Below, one piece after another: positions 32,301 through 42,229 of a stretch of DNA of 64,000 nucleotides (positions are counted from its first letter, which is position 1; each line of letters opens with the position of its first letter). The notes beneath the pieces are model-generated. The model was not told the origin of the DNA and did not search any database. It saw only the letters and a program-made list of their open reading frames with translations. The translations under genes and the position numbers were made by a program. Source of the DNA: Magnaporthiopsis rhizophila (lineage: Eukaryota > Ascomycota > Sordariomycetes > Magnaporthales > Magnaporthaceae); the NCBI GenBank assembly GCA_003049465.1, contig PYSS01000008.1, forward strand, positions 310,001 through 374,000. Reading direction: 5' to 3'.

Positions 32301-33674
32301 ATGGATGGCGACAAAGACCTGGATGTTAACACCGTCCGCCGCCTCAACATCCACATCACTCTCGACCAAAGCGAGCCATATCCAGGCCTTGTTTTCAGAG
32401 CGCCTTGGGGACCGCAAGATGCGTCTGCCGACCCAGAAATGTCTCCAATACCGACCCCGAGGCCGGCCGCGATCCGGGCATCCGACGATGCCGACTCGGT
32501 GCCTCGCAGCCGCTGGATGACTGTACTTCCCGACTCGACTCCGTTATCGGCCCTCACGATCCCCGGCACCCACGACTCCGCCGCCCGCATATCCCTCCCT
32601 TTCGTCCAGACCCAGACGCTAAGCATAACAGATCAGCTCGCAACCATGGGCGTTCGTGCGCTCGATCTCCGGTTGCGCCGCGACCCGAGCGAGGGAGACA
32701 AGCTTTACTGCTACCACGGAGGCGTGCCGCTGGGTCCTCCCTTCGGAAGTCGCCTGCCGCTCGATGATATCATGGCCGAGATCTGGCGCTTCCTTGGGGA
32801 CGTCGGCACAGACGAGGACAGCGATCCGATAGAGAGGCGGCGGAGCGGCGAGACTGTACTCGTCCTGATCAATAATGATGACACCTCTGATAGCCGCGAC
32901 CCGGCCGGGCGGGCTGCGTTCTACCGCGCAGTCGAGGCCTTTATCGCCGCCACGCCGCCATGGCAAGACGAAGGAACGGGCGAAGGCTTAAAGGGCAGCA
33001 GAGATGGGAGAACAAGATTAAGAAGCGGGAGCTCAACATCCTGCTGGTACACCGAGGCAAGGGCACCCACGCTAGGCGAGGTGCGCGGACGCTGTGTCCT
33101 CTTGCGTCGCTTCCCGCTGCCCGACCCCGCTGGAGGAGTTAGCCCTGCCGCTCCCCTCGGGCTCGATCTGTCGGCTTGGGTCAACGACAGCCCCGACTTC
33201 ACCATCATCTCGCCGCACAACCGTTTCAGGATCCAGGATAAATGGCTGTACCCCAAGCGGGTGTCCCTGCAGGAGCTCATCGCTTCCAAGAGCGCCCACG
33301 TCCGGTACATGATCGAACAAGCTGCTGCCGACAGCCAACAGAGCGGGTTGAGGCGGCGACTGCGAGGAACCGGCGAGGGCGCAGGCGCTCGCGGGGACGA
33401 TGCCGACCTCTGGTATATCAACTTCTGTTCCGCCGTTGGGGAGCGGCTAAAATACGGAGAGGTGGCAGACCCCAAGTCGGTGGCAGCGGGCGCCTTTGTT
33501 GGCTGGGGACGGAAGTGGCTGGACGGCGTCAATGTCCTGACTGCCGAATATATCACAAGCTCTCTCGCTTCAGATGAACAGGCGAGCAGGTCGCTTGGGA
33601 TTATCTACATGGACTTCCCGGAGCTGCCTGCCGACAACAGCCTAGTTCGTCGACTAATCCAGACCAACTTTTAG
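32301..33674 (+). CDS. PI-PLC X-domain protein (bacterial-type phosphatidylinositol phosphodiesterase)
   Basis: A single exon of 457 residues with no signal peptide, so probably cytosolic. After an N-terminal ~70-residue extension, the TIM-barrel X domain starts at RWMTVLPDSTPLSALTIPGT. The two catalytic His of the family are both present: H91 in GTHDSA and H139 in CYHGG. The LDLRLR strand with the active-site Asp/Arg pair lies between them. Downstream, ETVLVLINNDD, PTLGEVRGRCVLLRRFPLP and the aromatic DLWYINFCSAVG, then ITSSLASDEQASRSLGIIYMDFP, match the later barrel strands. These enzymes cleave phosphatidylinositol to diacylglycerol and cyclic inositol phosphate without calcium. The fungal role is unknown. 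A conserved lipid-binding rim cannot be judged here. Confidence 0.88.
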   Translation: MDGDKDLDVNTVRRLNIHITLDQSEPYPGLVFRAPWGPQDASADPEMSPIPTPRPAAIRASDDADSVPRSRWMTVLPDSTPLSALTIPGTHDSAARISLPFVQTQTLSITDQLATMGVRALDLRLRRDPSEGDKLYCYHGGVPLGPPFGSRLPLDDIMAEIWRFLGDVGTDEDSDPIERRRSGETVLVLINNDDTSDSRDPAGRAAFYRAVEAFIAATPPWQDEGTGEGLKGSRDGRTRLRSGSSTSCWYTEARAPTLGEVRGRCVLLRRFPLPDPAGGVSPAAPLGLDLSAWVNDSPDFTIISPHNRFRIQDKWLYPKRVSLQELIASKSAHVRYMIEQAAADSQQSGLRRRLRGTGEGAGARGDDADLWYINFCSAVGERLKYGEVADPKSVAAGAFVGWGRKWLDGVNVLTAEYITSSLASDEQASRSLGIIYMDFPELPADNSLVRRLIQTNF

Positions 33675-34110
33675 CAATACTTTAGACGGGAGAGGATGCT
33701 TTCGCAAGCAGGATGACATCTTTAGCAGAATTATACCAAATACACCGACGTCATAGATCAATTCTGGCGATTGTCTACAGCAAGTCTTATCGTCCCAGGG
33801 ATTTCCGGAGCGTCTTTGGGTTGAGGTCACTCGAGCTGCCTTATGGTGGACTGCATCTCCCCGCAGCTGACACTGGGGGGGATGGATGGGGTGGGCCTCG
33901 GAAGATCTCAACCTCGGCTTACAACAACACCGGCAAGGGATATAAGCGGACGCCATGTGGGCTTCAAGCGAGTGTAGCGTTCTAGATGATTGCCAGCGTG
34001 TAACTATAAAACGGCGTGGTGTTTTCTGGTCTGTCTTCCGGCAGGATACCACCAAGGAGGCAGAAAACCACTCCGACACTAGCGCTCATTGTATCGACTG
34101 TCATTACGAG
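33675..34110. other. intergenic, no gene seen
   Basis: 3' region of the PI-PLC gene and promoter of the small membrane-protein gene. TATAAGCGG near 33940 and TATAAAACGG near 34005 are TATA-like. Confidence 0.4.
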
Positions 34111-34754
34111 ATGTTTTCCGCCTTGAACAGCCCAGGCCTGACCCAGGCCATCTACGCCGGGAATGCCGTAAGTCAATGCAAGCCGGTCCATCCGTGATCA
34201 GAATCGCACACTCGCCCCTAGCGCTGACAAGATCCGGAGCTCAGCTGTGGTTCACGAGGTAAGGAATAGGCCAACGTCACTCAACCCCCTTCCTAGCATA
34301 TGGCGTTCGAACTCTCCACTGAACACCCCCAGCCAGCGCCTTTGTGCACTTTGGCTTGCGCCAGCCCTTCATGATGCGCAAGCTCTCTCGGCGCAAGCAC
34401 TCCAGCGACGCGGCCGTCGCGGCCTCGCCGTCGGGCGACGCGTGGCACCACGACATCATGACCTACCTCGGCGGCATGAACACTTCGCTGGCCCTGCTGG
34501 CCCTGCTGCGGCTGTACGCGACCGCGCGCCCGTCGTCGTCGCGGCTCCTGGGCGGCGGCGGGGACGTGTCCCACGACTTTACGGCGCTCGCTGTTCTCGG
34601 CCTCGCGAACTTCTCCCAGGCCGTCCTGAATTTCAATAACGGTGTGCGGACTAAGCGTTGGATTATGGGCATGGGGCTCGATCGTATCACTGTGTTGGAT
34701 GCCGTATTTACTGTGTTGGATTGGACGGCGGCGCTCGTAAAGGTTTTCGCGTAA
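34111..34754 (+). CDS. small multi-pass membrane protein with a 14-nt microexon
   Basis: Three exons, 34111-34167, 34245-34258 and 34337-34754, give 162 residues. Intron 1 is 77 nt (GTAAGT...CTCAG, with CTGAC branch) and intron 2 is 78 nt (GTAAGG...GCCAG). The 14-nt middle exon encodes LWFT plus two bases, and phases 0 and 2 fit exactly to give AGNA-LWFTS-AFVHFGLRQP. Three or four hydrophobic stretches are visible: around residues 12-30, 66-84 (MNTSLALLALLRLYATA), 103-122 (FTALAVLGLANFSQAVLNF) and 140-160 (VLDAVFTVLDWTAALVKVF). The family is not recognised; it looks like a conserved small fungal membrane protein. AATAAA near 34757 may be the polyadenylation signal. A diverged copy of its 3' end lies at about 37567-37670. 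Confidence 0.75.
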
Positions 34755-34827
34755 ATAATAAATTTGTTTACGGCTTATTTTTTTTTCTTCAAATGATATA
34801 TTTTACTTTTCACGTTTTATTTTCGAT

Positions 34828-35302
34828 TAAGGATATGGTTTGACGGTGTGCATGAGGTATGTGACCATAACCTGTCCGAGTTATTGAAATGCATCCACGT
34901 CGAGGTTCTTTTAGACTGTGGCAGAGGCACTTTGCAGGCAGGCCGGGGCTTGCTATGGCACGACATCCTGGAAAACGATATACCCCAGTATCAGGGGACG
35001 AAGTAATACGTCGAGGAAGTCGGCCGACTCAACAGATAAAGCTTCTTGCAGCAGGTCGAAGAAGGCAAGTTCCTGGCACAAGGAGATCCAGATAGAAGGA
35101 GAGAGTTCTCGGACCTGAACAAGGCCATGGAGTAGTCGTCCCAGGCGCGGAGGGTCTCGTTAAGAATATTCACATGAAGATTGAGCTGGTACAGCCAAGA
35201 GGAGACTGGAGGATGATCCGCTCGGGATCTCCTTCGGGGTCATACTTCTCGGAGTCACACCACCGGCCGGGGAAAAGAACCGAGGCAACGCCAGCATTGA
35301 TA
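34828..35302 (+). pseudogene. stop-riddled gene remnant
   Basis: One frame from about 34830 reads as protein-like sequence for over 100 codons: WFDGVHEVCDHNLSELLKC, HVEVLLDCGRGTLQAGRGLL, HDILENDIPQYQGTK, then after a stop YVEEVGRLNR, and after another FLQQVEEGKFLAQGDPDRR and REFSDLNKAME. Stops are TAA at 35004, TAA at 35037, TAG at 35133 and TGA at 35175. The first and third would be Gln codons before a C-to-T change. After 35171 the coding character moves to another frame (MKIELVQPRGDWRMIRSG...) ending at about 35302. The pattern fits a decayed gene hit by transitions plus an indel. I do not recognise the family. Confidence 0.5.
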
Positions 35303-37145
35303 TAAGTATGCTTGAATCTATATATAAAACTGTCGTGTGAAAAAAGAGAAAAGGCAACCAAAGGCAACACAAACACCTCGCGAGGTCCCTTGCTATCCTC
35401 GTCCAGACTTGATGCCATTAAACAAATGGATTGGCTCTAAAGAATCGAAACTGCACCAGGGCGACTGGTAGGCTCTGTCGTGGACGGAGAGCCACCACGG
35501 CGTGCGCTTACACGTATCAGACAGGTCAAGTGTTACAGTATGACACATATGTCTTGGGTAAAAGATCCTATTATTGCGAGTGGGTAACGGGCATCCAGTG
35601 GCGTTTCTCAGACTCTCAGGACTGGAGCCGGCGGCCGCAGAATGAGGGCAGTTTGGGGCGGCTTTCCAGTAGCTGGGCCAGATGGGGACCGCTGGGCAGG
35701 TGGAAGCACATTTTGCCCCTGCAGCTTGGGCTGGAGCTGGGCGAAATCTGTGGCCGCACAGGGCATGTTCCCGACATGGCCTTTGTTTGGCCAAAGGCGG
35801 CGGGTTGCCGGCGTTGATAGCTGTAAACGCCCTCGTATTTTTACTCCTGCTGTTGCTGCTGCTCGTTTTCCTTTTCTTCCGTCAGGCAACACATATTGTG
35901 GCGCCAGGGCCCGTCGCACGTGGTATGTGCTGGGCGATTCATCGGATGTTACTGCTGGCCTTGAATCCCAACCAACCGAGTGTTGGAAACTGGAGCAGGG
36001 CATGGAATGGATTCGTTTACTTGTGGGAACAAGATATTTGGGATGTAAGTGAATACAGGTAGAAAGTGTAGGAAGAAGAAAGGAATGGAGACTCCTATTA
36101 GTTTGACAATAGCTGACTAGTATATACGATGCTGCCTGGCTGCTCCAGAGTGATCATGCTGTCGCAAGATCTCATAGCAGCGTCCGGGTTGTCCATGAGA
36201 TAACGACTGAAGTTGGTTCGACCTGGGGACCGAAAAACGGCCTAGATATGGGGCCGGCTTCTTGCTGGCGTACAAAGGCCAGGAATAGCTGTTTAGACCA
36301 GGGGTATGCCAGGCTGTAGGTGCCTCGAGGTGATGGTGATGTGGCCGGTTGGGTGGAGGGTGGGGGAGGGCCGGAAGAGCTGTAGACGGACTCGGCCATG
36401 GCTGGGGTTGCTCCGTGATATCCAGTCGTAGATGATGAACTGGCCCTTGGTTGTTCCGTAGGGGGCCGGGACGGACGAGGGCTAAAGACTTATTAATGGC
36501 CGGCTGCTCCAAAATGATCAAACTTTTGTACATATATATATTTATTTACCCCTTTCGACTTATATAAGCCATAGGGAGTAACTGCAAGTCTAGATACAGT
36601 GGGATAAAAACCGTACTCCCAGCGCGACGGCTGTTATAAAGAGCCGGGTGAAAAGGTCCCTTCGACCTACCTGCGAGTCCGCTTCGTGTGTGAATTGAGG
36701 GTATGATCTGCACCATCATACCTCCATACAATAACATAAGAAAAAGTTGTGACGGTCGAGGGTAAGTATCGGCGGGTTCGTTCGGGGTTGCGTTTAGCGG
36801 TATGGTCGGTCGCGTGAAATGTTCCGGTCGTTTTCCGGGTCGTGCCTTCCGGATCCGGCCGGCTCTGTTTCGCTCTTTCCCTTTGTTCTCTGTGCGACCC
36901 GGCCTATATCCGGCCCTTAATCCCTTCCTTAATTTCCGTCCCTTTTCTTTTTTTTTTTTTATAACAATAACAATAACTGCAACCGTTTGGCCCTGGTAAG
37001 TCCTTCCCTTTTCCGCAACCTTGTGGATCCTTTTAATTAGGGTCGGTAATCCTTCATCCATCCGGTCCTATATATTTCTGGCTATCTCGCGCATACCCCT
37101 CACGCATACCTTATTCTACCGAAGCATAATTCCTCTCCTGCGACT
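35303..37145. other. AT-richer gene-poor island
   Basis: No supported gene. Frames at 35431-35817 (plus) and 36117-36533 (minus) lack recognisable features. GC is lower than the flanks and TATATA runs are frequent (for example 36533-36541), consistent with a decayed, possibly RIP-affected region. Confidence 0.4.
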
Positions 37146-37510
37146 ATGCCCACCGGCAAAAAGCGCTGTAAGGAACGGTGTTTGTAAGTTGTTCCTCCTT
37201 TTAATCGAGTCGGGGTATTGCTGACCTTTCAGCAAATCCGCCGGTTCCCTGGCTTGTACCACCTGCCTGCGTACGACGTCCAAATCGGTGGCTCCGGCCA
37301 TGCTTTGCCAGATTGATACCAGTGAGTGTGGTTTTTATTTCCATCCTTCCTTATATCGTCGATGGGTCGCTGATACGTCTGTTCGGTCTAGACTCGAGCT
37401 CGAAGAAGTGTGTGTACTGCTGCGATCATAAGAAAGCTGGTGTGAGCGGGACTTTTGTACATAATAAACGGTATTATACAAAGGAATATAGAATAATTAA
37501 TCTATGGTAG
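37146..37510 (+). CDS. possible small Cys-rich protein (gene or fragment)
   Basis: Three exons fit both splice signals and phase: 37146-37183, 37233-37321 and 37392-37510, for 81 residues. Introns are GTAAGT...TTTCAG (with CTGAC) and GTGAGT...TCTAG. The product has spaced Cys pairs (MPTGKKRCKERCF, then LACTTCLRTTSKS, AMLCQID, and SKKCVYCCDHKKAG). The CxxC...C...CxxC pattern resembles the zinc-knuckle-like modules common in hypothetical proteins of filamentous fungi. The last ~20 residues (NKRYYTKEYRIINLW) are unlike the rest, and the gene may be truncated or a fragment. It sits in an AT-rich decayed zone, so expression is doubtful. Confidence 0.4.
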
Positions 37511-37566
37511 CTTCGCATTTTTATAAAAAGGCGGTGGGTTTAAAATTAAATATTAAATAATATCGG

Positions 37567-37670
37567 GGTATGGGTATGCTATGTTAAATGTTAGGTTTGC
37601 TGTGTTGGATTGGACAGTGGTGCTGGTAAATGTTTCGAAGTCACCAGCGGGCCTGTTTATGGCCTTTTTA
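37567..37670 (+). repeat. diverged relic copy of the 3' end of the small membrane-protein gene
   Basis: The stretch TGTGTTGGATTGGACAGTGG and following bases matches TGTGTTGGATTGGACGGCGG at 34711-34740, continuing with CT.GTAAA.GTTTCG and a similar tail after the stop codon. Several differences are CG/CA or C/T transitions. Confidence 0.5.
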
Positions 37671-38165
37671 CTCGGTCTCCTGTTTTAGCAGGTTCCTGGA
37701 CCTGTTAGTCGGCCCCACTGACGCAGGATCCGCAGGTAGAGCAAGCGCTGGTAGCCGACGGAGGCCCCGAGCATCATCCACGATTTACCTGGCTGTCTGA
37801 GGCGGTGCACAGTGATGCCTTTCTCTCCGTCTCGGTTGAAGTGGCACCGATAATGAGGCCTCTTTCTGTTTTCTCCTGTTCATGGAGATCCAAACTTGGA
37901 GAATAACGTCCGTGTCGTCTCCGTTGCTCTTATGGTGAACGATTGGTTACCAGGAAGAAAAAGAAGGCTTGATCCCTCAGAAAACTGATTCCGCCCTTGG
38001 CAATGCCTGGCATAGCATACCTGGTGCCCCAAGGAGGGAAGAATGGGTGGCCGGACGGGAGCATTCAGTTTTACTTGTAACAAAAATTATCACACTGGTC
38101 ATGGGCGAAAGCCCACGAAAACGCCGAAATGGCTTGTTGTAACTTCATAACTATTTTACACACAG
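37671..38165. other. intergenic, no supported gene
   Basis: 3' flank of the chitinase gene. A short minus-strand protein-like run (WMMLGASVGYQRLLYLRILR, about 37800-37715) could be a fragment, but it has no start or context. Confidence 0.35.
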
Positions 38166-38255
38166 AAAAGGAAAGAAAAAAAGAAAGAAAAAAAGAAAAG
38201 AAAAAAAGAAAAGAAAAAAGAAAAGAAAAAAAGAAAAGAAAAAAAGAGAGGACAA
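38166..38255 (+). repeat. (GAAAA/GAAAAAA)n polypurine repeat
   Basis: About 90 nt of near-pure A and G in units such as AAAGAAAA and AAAAAGAAAAG begin just beyond the chitinase stop codon, in its 3' UTR (polypyrimidine on the gene strand). Confidence 0.9.
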
Positions 38256-38261
38256 AAGAAA

Positions 38262-39841
38262 CTACTCCTCCATCCCCCCGTTGATGTTCTCGTACGGGCT
38301 CTCCGGGTAGTCGAGCCAGTTGGGCGAGCGGTCGAGCTCGCCGAGCGCCTGGGCGCTGGCGGCGACGAGGCTCCGCTCGCCCTCCCGGTCGCCCGAGGCC
38401 TCCCAGAACACGGCGCCGCCGAGGCCCAGCTCCCTGATGTAGGCGGCCTTGGCCGCCACCGTCTCGACGTTGTCGTAGCTCACCAGTTGCCTGGTGGCCT
38501 CGTCGTAGCTGTAGGCGGCGACGGCCTCGGGGTCGACCGCCTCCACGGCGCCGGGGCGGGGCAGGGCCTTGTAGTCCCAGACGGCCGCGTCGCCAAACGG
38601 GCCGTCGGCGCCGATGCCCAGCGACTCGCAGCCGGGGCCGACCGTGTTCTCGAAGCTGCGGCCGTACAGCGGCACGCCCAGCACGAGGCGGTCGGCCGGC
38701 ACGCCGAGCGCGAGGCAGCCGGCGACGGCGCGCTCGACCGAGTCCGGCGTCGCCGCCGGGTTGGCCTGGCTGGGCCGCAGATTGGCCTGGTGGCCGCTGG
38801 TGACGTCCCAGTCGCCGCAAAAGTCGTAGGCCTTCAGGCCCACGGCGTCGACAAGGGCGGCCATGCGGCCGAGGTGCGCCGACATGGCGCCCATGTGCTG
38901 GCGGCCAGCTCCGACTGTCATGGTGAGAAGCAGCCGGTAGTCGGTCGTCATCACCTTGGAGTAGAAGTCCAGGCGAGCCCGGACCTCGGCCAGCAGGAGC
39001 AGCATGTTCTCCGCCTCGGCCGCGTCGGCCGGGTGCTCCCAGTCGACGTCGATGCCGTCGAGGCCCCAGTCCCAGATCAGGGACGAGGCCGTCCTCGCGA
39101 ACCGTTTGCGGTTTTCCGCCGAGCCGGCGGCGCTGGCAAAGTTCGGAGAGCAGGCCGGGCCGCCGATGCTCAAAAGCACTTTTAAGTGGCGGCAGGACTT
39201 TTTCAACTCGGCCAACTGGCCTACACAGCCGTAGGCATAAATACCTACTGCCGGGTCGGCCGGGTCGGCTGGGCTGCGGGCGACCGTGTCGGCATTACCG
39301 CCGCCTGGGGTGCTGAGCGAGGTGAACGTGGTTAGCATATGCTATCGCTAGGTATCCTGGGGAGCGTCCTAGGAAGAGCTTACACAGTCCCATCGGGATG
39401 CACGTTGGCGAAAGAGTAGATGATGTGCGTTACATTCTGGGCGGGAATGTCCCTCGGGTGATATTTGCGGATGTGGATGTTCCTGTGCTCGCCAGTTTGC
39501 GGCTGTCAGCTCGTGAATCCCCTTTTCTCAAAGGCTTCTGTCTCTGCTTTGACTTACCAGCTAGCGAAGTAGAGCATGTTCTTTTTCGGGACGACGTCGC
39601 GCTCGTTGAGGGTGCTCTTGTTATCTTGCTCCATTGTTCCAGGCTCGTCCTTGGCTGCTGCGAGCTCTCCCTCGATACTCTCCAGCTTCATGTCGGGATG
39701 GATGAGTGTGTTTGCGGTATCTTTCTCTGTGGTGACCGGCTCGTTCTTAACGGTTGTCAGGTGTGCCTCTGTATCCTCAAGCTTCACCACACGGTCTCGG
39801 TGGAGGTGGGGGATATCGGCTTGCTCCATGCTTGAAGTCAT
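38262..39841 (-). CDS. GH18 chitinase-like protein without signal peptide
   Basis: Three exons, 39841-39558, 39482-39384 and 39312-38262, give 477 residues. Introns GTAAGT...CACAG and GTAAGC...CTCAG (GCTAAC branch) join in phase 2 to give NMLYFASW-NIHIRKYHP and ANVHPDGTV-TPGGG. This supplies the first barrel strands of GH18. The catalytic motif DGIDVDWEHP is intact, with the acid Glu at about residue 220. LKVLLSIGG, LGVPLYGRSF and the late GAVFWEASGD strand are also present. The first ~90 residues form a charged extension with two imperfect 33-residue repeats (VVKLEDTEAHLTTVKNEP versus MKLESIEGELAAAKDEP). No signal peptide is visible, so it may act inside the cell or leave by another route. 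Start chosen at MTSSMEQ; the frame is open further upstream. Confidence 0.88.
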
Positions 39842-39881
39842 GTTGAGAGTGTGCGTTCGGGAAAGACAAAGCTTCTGATTC

Positions 39882-40170
39882 GGCTTTGATAGAAAGAGGA
39901 AGGTGGATCTCGAACGAAGCGAATGCGGGATATCTGAATGGAGGCGGACGCGAGTGCCAGACCGTTGGAACTCGAGCCTGGAGTGCGAGTGTTGGTTTGA
40001 GGAAAAGATTTTCTGCCAGTCGCAGTCTAATTTGGCTTTGATAGAAAGAAGAAGGCAGACCTCGAACGAAGCGAAGTATGGATGGAGGCAGACGCGAGGT
40101 GCGAGATAGTTGGAACTCGAGGCTGGGGTGCGAGTGTCGGTTTGATGAAAAGTTTTTCTGCCAGTTGCAG
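39882..40170 (+). repeat. ~150-bp tandem duplication upstream of the chitinase gene
   Basis: Copies at about 39882-40025 and 40034-40170 align along their length. Shared blocks are GGCTTTGATAGAAAGA, CTCGAACGAAGCGAA, GGAGGC(G/A)GACGCGAG, GTTGGAACTCGAG, GGTGCGAGTG or GAGTGCGAGTG, and TTTTCTGCCAGT(C/T)GCAG. The period is about 150 bp, with substitutions and small indels. It lies 40-330 nt upstream of the chosen start codon. Confidence 0.85.
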
Positions 40171-40787
40171 AATTTGGAATTTGCAAAGACTTGATCAAGT
40201 GAAATTTTGTGCGTGTGCCCTGGGGAAGATTGCCAGACGCGTCCCAGGCTGCCGGGTTCGTCATAGACTGCCGGCTCAAGAACAAGACCCCCAGAGGTGC
40301 CGCGACCTACCTGAGGAAGGAGCGCCCCTGGCCAGGCACGTCAGGCACGGGCACTGCTCAAAGCTCCAGCTGCTCTGGGGACATGCTTGGTGGCAAACAA
40401 TTTCGTATATACTGGTAGATATCTTAGGTGGTATCTAAGGTACCTACCCACACCCACCAGGTCTTCACCTGCCCACCTAGATTGAGCTCACCAATATATC
40501 AAGCCAAATCAAGATGCTTTTTAACACTCACCCTCTGTAATAGATATATTAATACAGCTGGACGAGACGACGAGTAATATTCTTTCGATAATATAAACGT
40601 GTACGCCTTGGAGCGCTCAAACTTGACAACGTATATGTATAAGGTACCGTTCCTTGGCAAGGTCTTGTTATGTTTAACAGGCATTGCAGGCGCGCACAAA
40701 TAAAGGATGGAGAAGGTTCATCTGATATTTTATGTATGCCATGCATGCCATAGCTCTAGTACAGGTATGTATGTCCAGCTACAATAT
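40171..40787. other. intergenic, no gene seen
   Basis: Between the chitinase promoter and the 3' end of the reductase. Contains CACCTA/CCTACC-type repeats near 40430-40480 and an AT-rich stretch at 40530-40660. Confidence 0.4.
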
Positions 40788-42229
40788 CTACTCCAGACTG
40801 TATGGGGTGCCGTACGGCTGCACCTCGATCCCAACTGGGTCGGCGAAGCCGTACTTGGAATTGTCCGCGTTGTCGGCCATCTCCTGCATGAACTTGCCCA
40901 TGCTTGCGAAGAAGACGGCCATGTGCCTGTCATCGGTCAGGTCCAGGGGCTCCTTGTCGTTTGCGACCATCTTCATCAGCATGCCGGCGGCCGCCACGCT
41001 GAGCCCGATGTCCTGCTCGTCGATCTTGACGGCGAGGGAGCCCGAGGCGGTGCCGGCCAGGATCTTGTTGGGCAGGTCGCACTCGTAGGCGGCGGGGCGG
41101 CCCAGGCCGACGGCGTGCACCGTGTCCAGGGCCTTGACCATGCCGGCGACGGAGCGCAGCCCGCCCGTGACGTAGCACTTGGTCTTGGTCAGCTCGGGCG
41201 CGATGGCGTCGGCGAAGTCGAGGAAGAAGGCCTCGCGCTTCTTGCTGGATTCGCGGTGGTGCTTGAAGCCCATTTCCTCGTACGTGCCGCCCGAGAGCTC
41301 GACGAAGTCGAAGCCGTGCTTGTCCAGGGCCGCGCACAGCGCCTTGCAGTCCTCGGGCGGGAAGCCGCCGTCCTGGAACTCGACGCTGTTGAGCTTGATG
41401 CTCAGCGAGAAGCTCTTGTCCGGCACCCGCTCCCGGATCGCATCCGCGATCTCGAAGATGATGCGGGACCGGTTCTCCAGCGAGCCGCCGTACTGGTCGG
41501 TGCGCTTGTTTGTAGTCGGGGCCAGGAACTGTGCCAAAAGGTAGCCGCTAAGGAGGGAGGACGACATCTTCTAGTTAGTTGTCTAGCACCTTGTGTGCTA
41601 ACCCCGGTTTCTGTTCTCCGGTTGTTCAAGACTCACTGTGCACCATGCAGCTGGATGCCGTCGTAGCCGGCCTTGTACAGGTACTCGGCCGCGTGGGCAA
41701 ACCCGGCAATGACCTCGTCGAAGTCCTTCTTCTCCATGGGGCGCGGCTTGCCAAATGTCATGCCCATCAGGACGCTCTCGAGCTGCACGTCGCTGGGGCT
41801 GATGGGCGCCGGGTTGATGGCGGTGCCCACCTGACGGCCCGGGTGCGACACTTGGGCGATGAACAGGCTGCCGTGCTTCTTGGCCTGCACCGCCACCTCC
41901 TTGGTAGCCTCGAAGCGCTCGCCCGAGAAGGGAGCGTCCGGGGGAATGATGGCGTTGCCGGCGCCCTCCACCTGATCGAGCGCGATCATGAAGTTGCCGC
42001 TGAGGATCACCCCGTAGCCGCCCTCACCCCATCGACGGTAGAGGTTGGCGAGCTCAGGGGTCGGCACGCCGCGCTTGGACAGGTCCTTTGGGTCCCAGGT
42101 CGACAAGCGCTCCGTCATGGCGGCCTTGAGGAAGCGGTTCTTGGCCGTCTTGCCGCTGAACTCGAATATCAGCGGCTGCCCGAGCGGCGAAGGATCAACC
42201 TTCTCGCTCTCGACCCTTTGTTGCGGCAT
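40788..42229 (-). CDS. Old Yellow Enzyme family NADH:flavin oxidoreductase
   Basis: Two exons, 42229-41637 and 41547-40788, give 450 residues. The 89-nt intron (GTGAGT...CTTAG) joins in phase 2 to restore the family signature LHGAHGYLLAQFLAPTTNKR. An FMN-binding TIM barrel is evident: NRFLKAAMTE near the N-terminus, GYGVILSGNFMI, LFIAQVSHPGRQ, then GYDGIQLHGAH, the TDQYGGSLENRSRIIFEI segment that typifies OYE relatives, and the C-terminal GLGRPAAYECDLPNKIL. OYE enzymes reduce activated alkenes (enones and similar) using NAD(P)H and FMN. The physiological substrate is unknown. It is divergent from the laccase gene across 2.4 kb. The start MPQQRVESEK lacks a targeting signal. Confidence 0.93.

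Noticed and set aside
35431..35817. A 128-codon plus-strand frame in the decayed island
   Set aside because: Other frames are equally open, and no motif or splice site supports it.
36117..36533. Minus-strand Pro/His-rich frame, and a short similarity between 36136 and 36497 (CTGCTCCA..ATGATCA)
   Set aside because: The match is under 20 nt, and the frame has no protein features beyond biased composition.
37700..37830. Minus-strand run resembling a membrane-protein end (WMMLGASVGYQRLLYLRILR)
   Set aside because: Too short, with no start, splice partner or neighbouring coding sequence; chance cannot be excluded.
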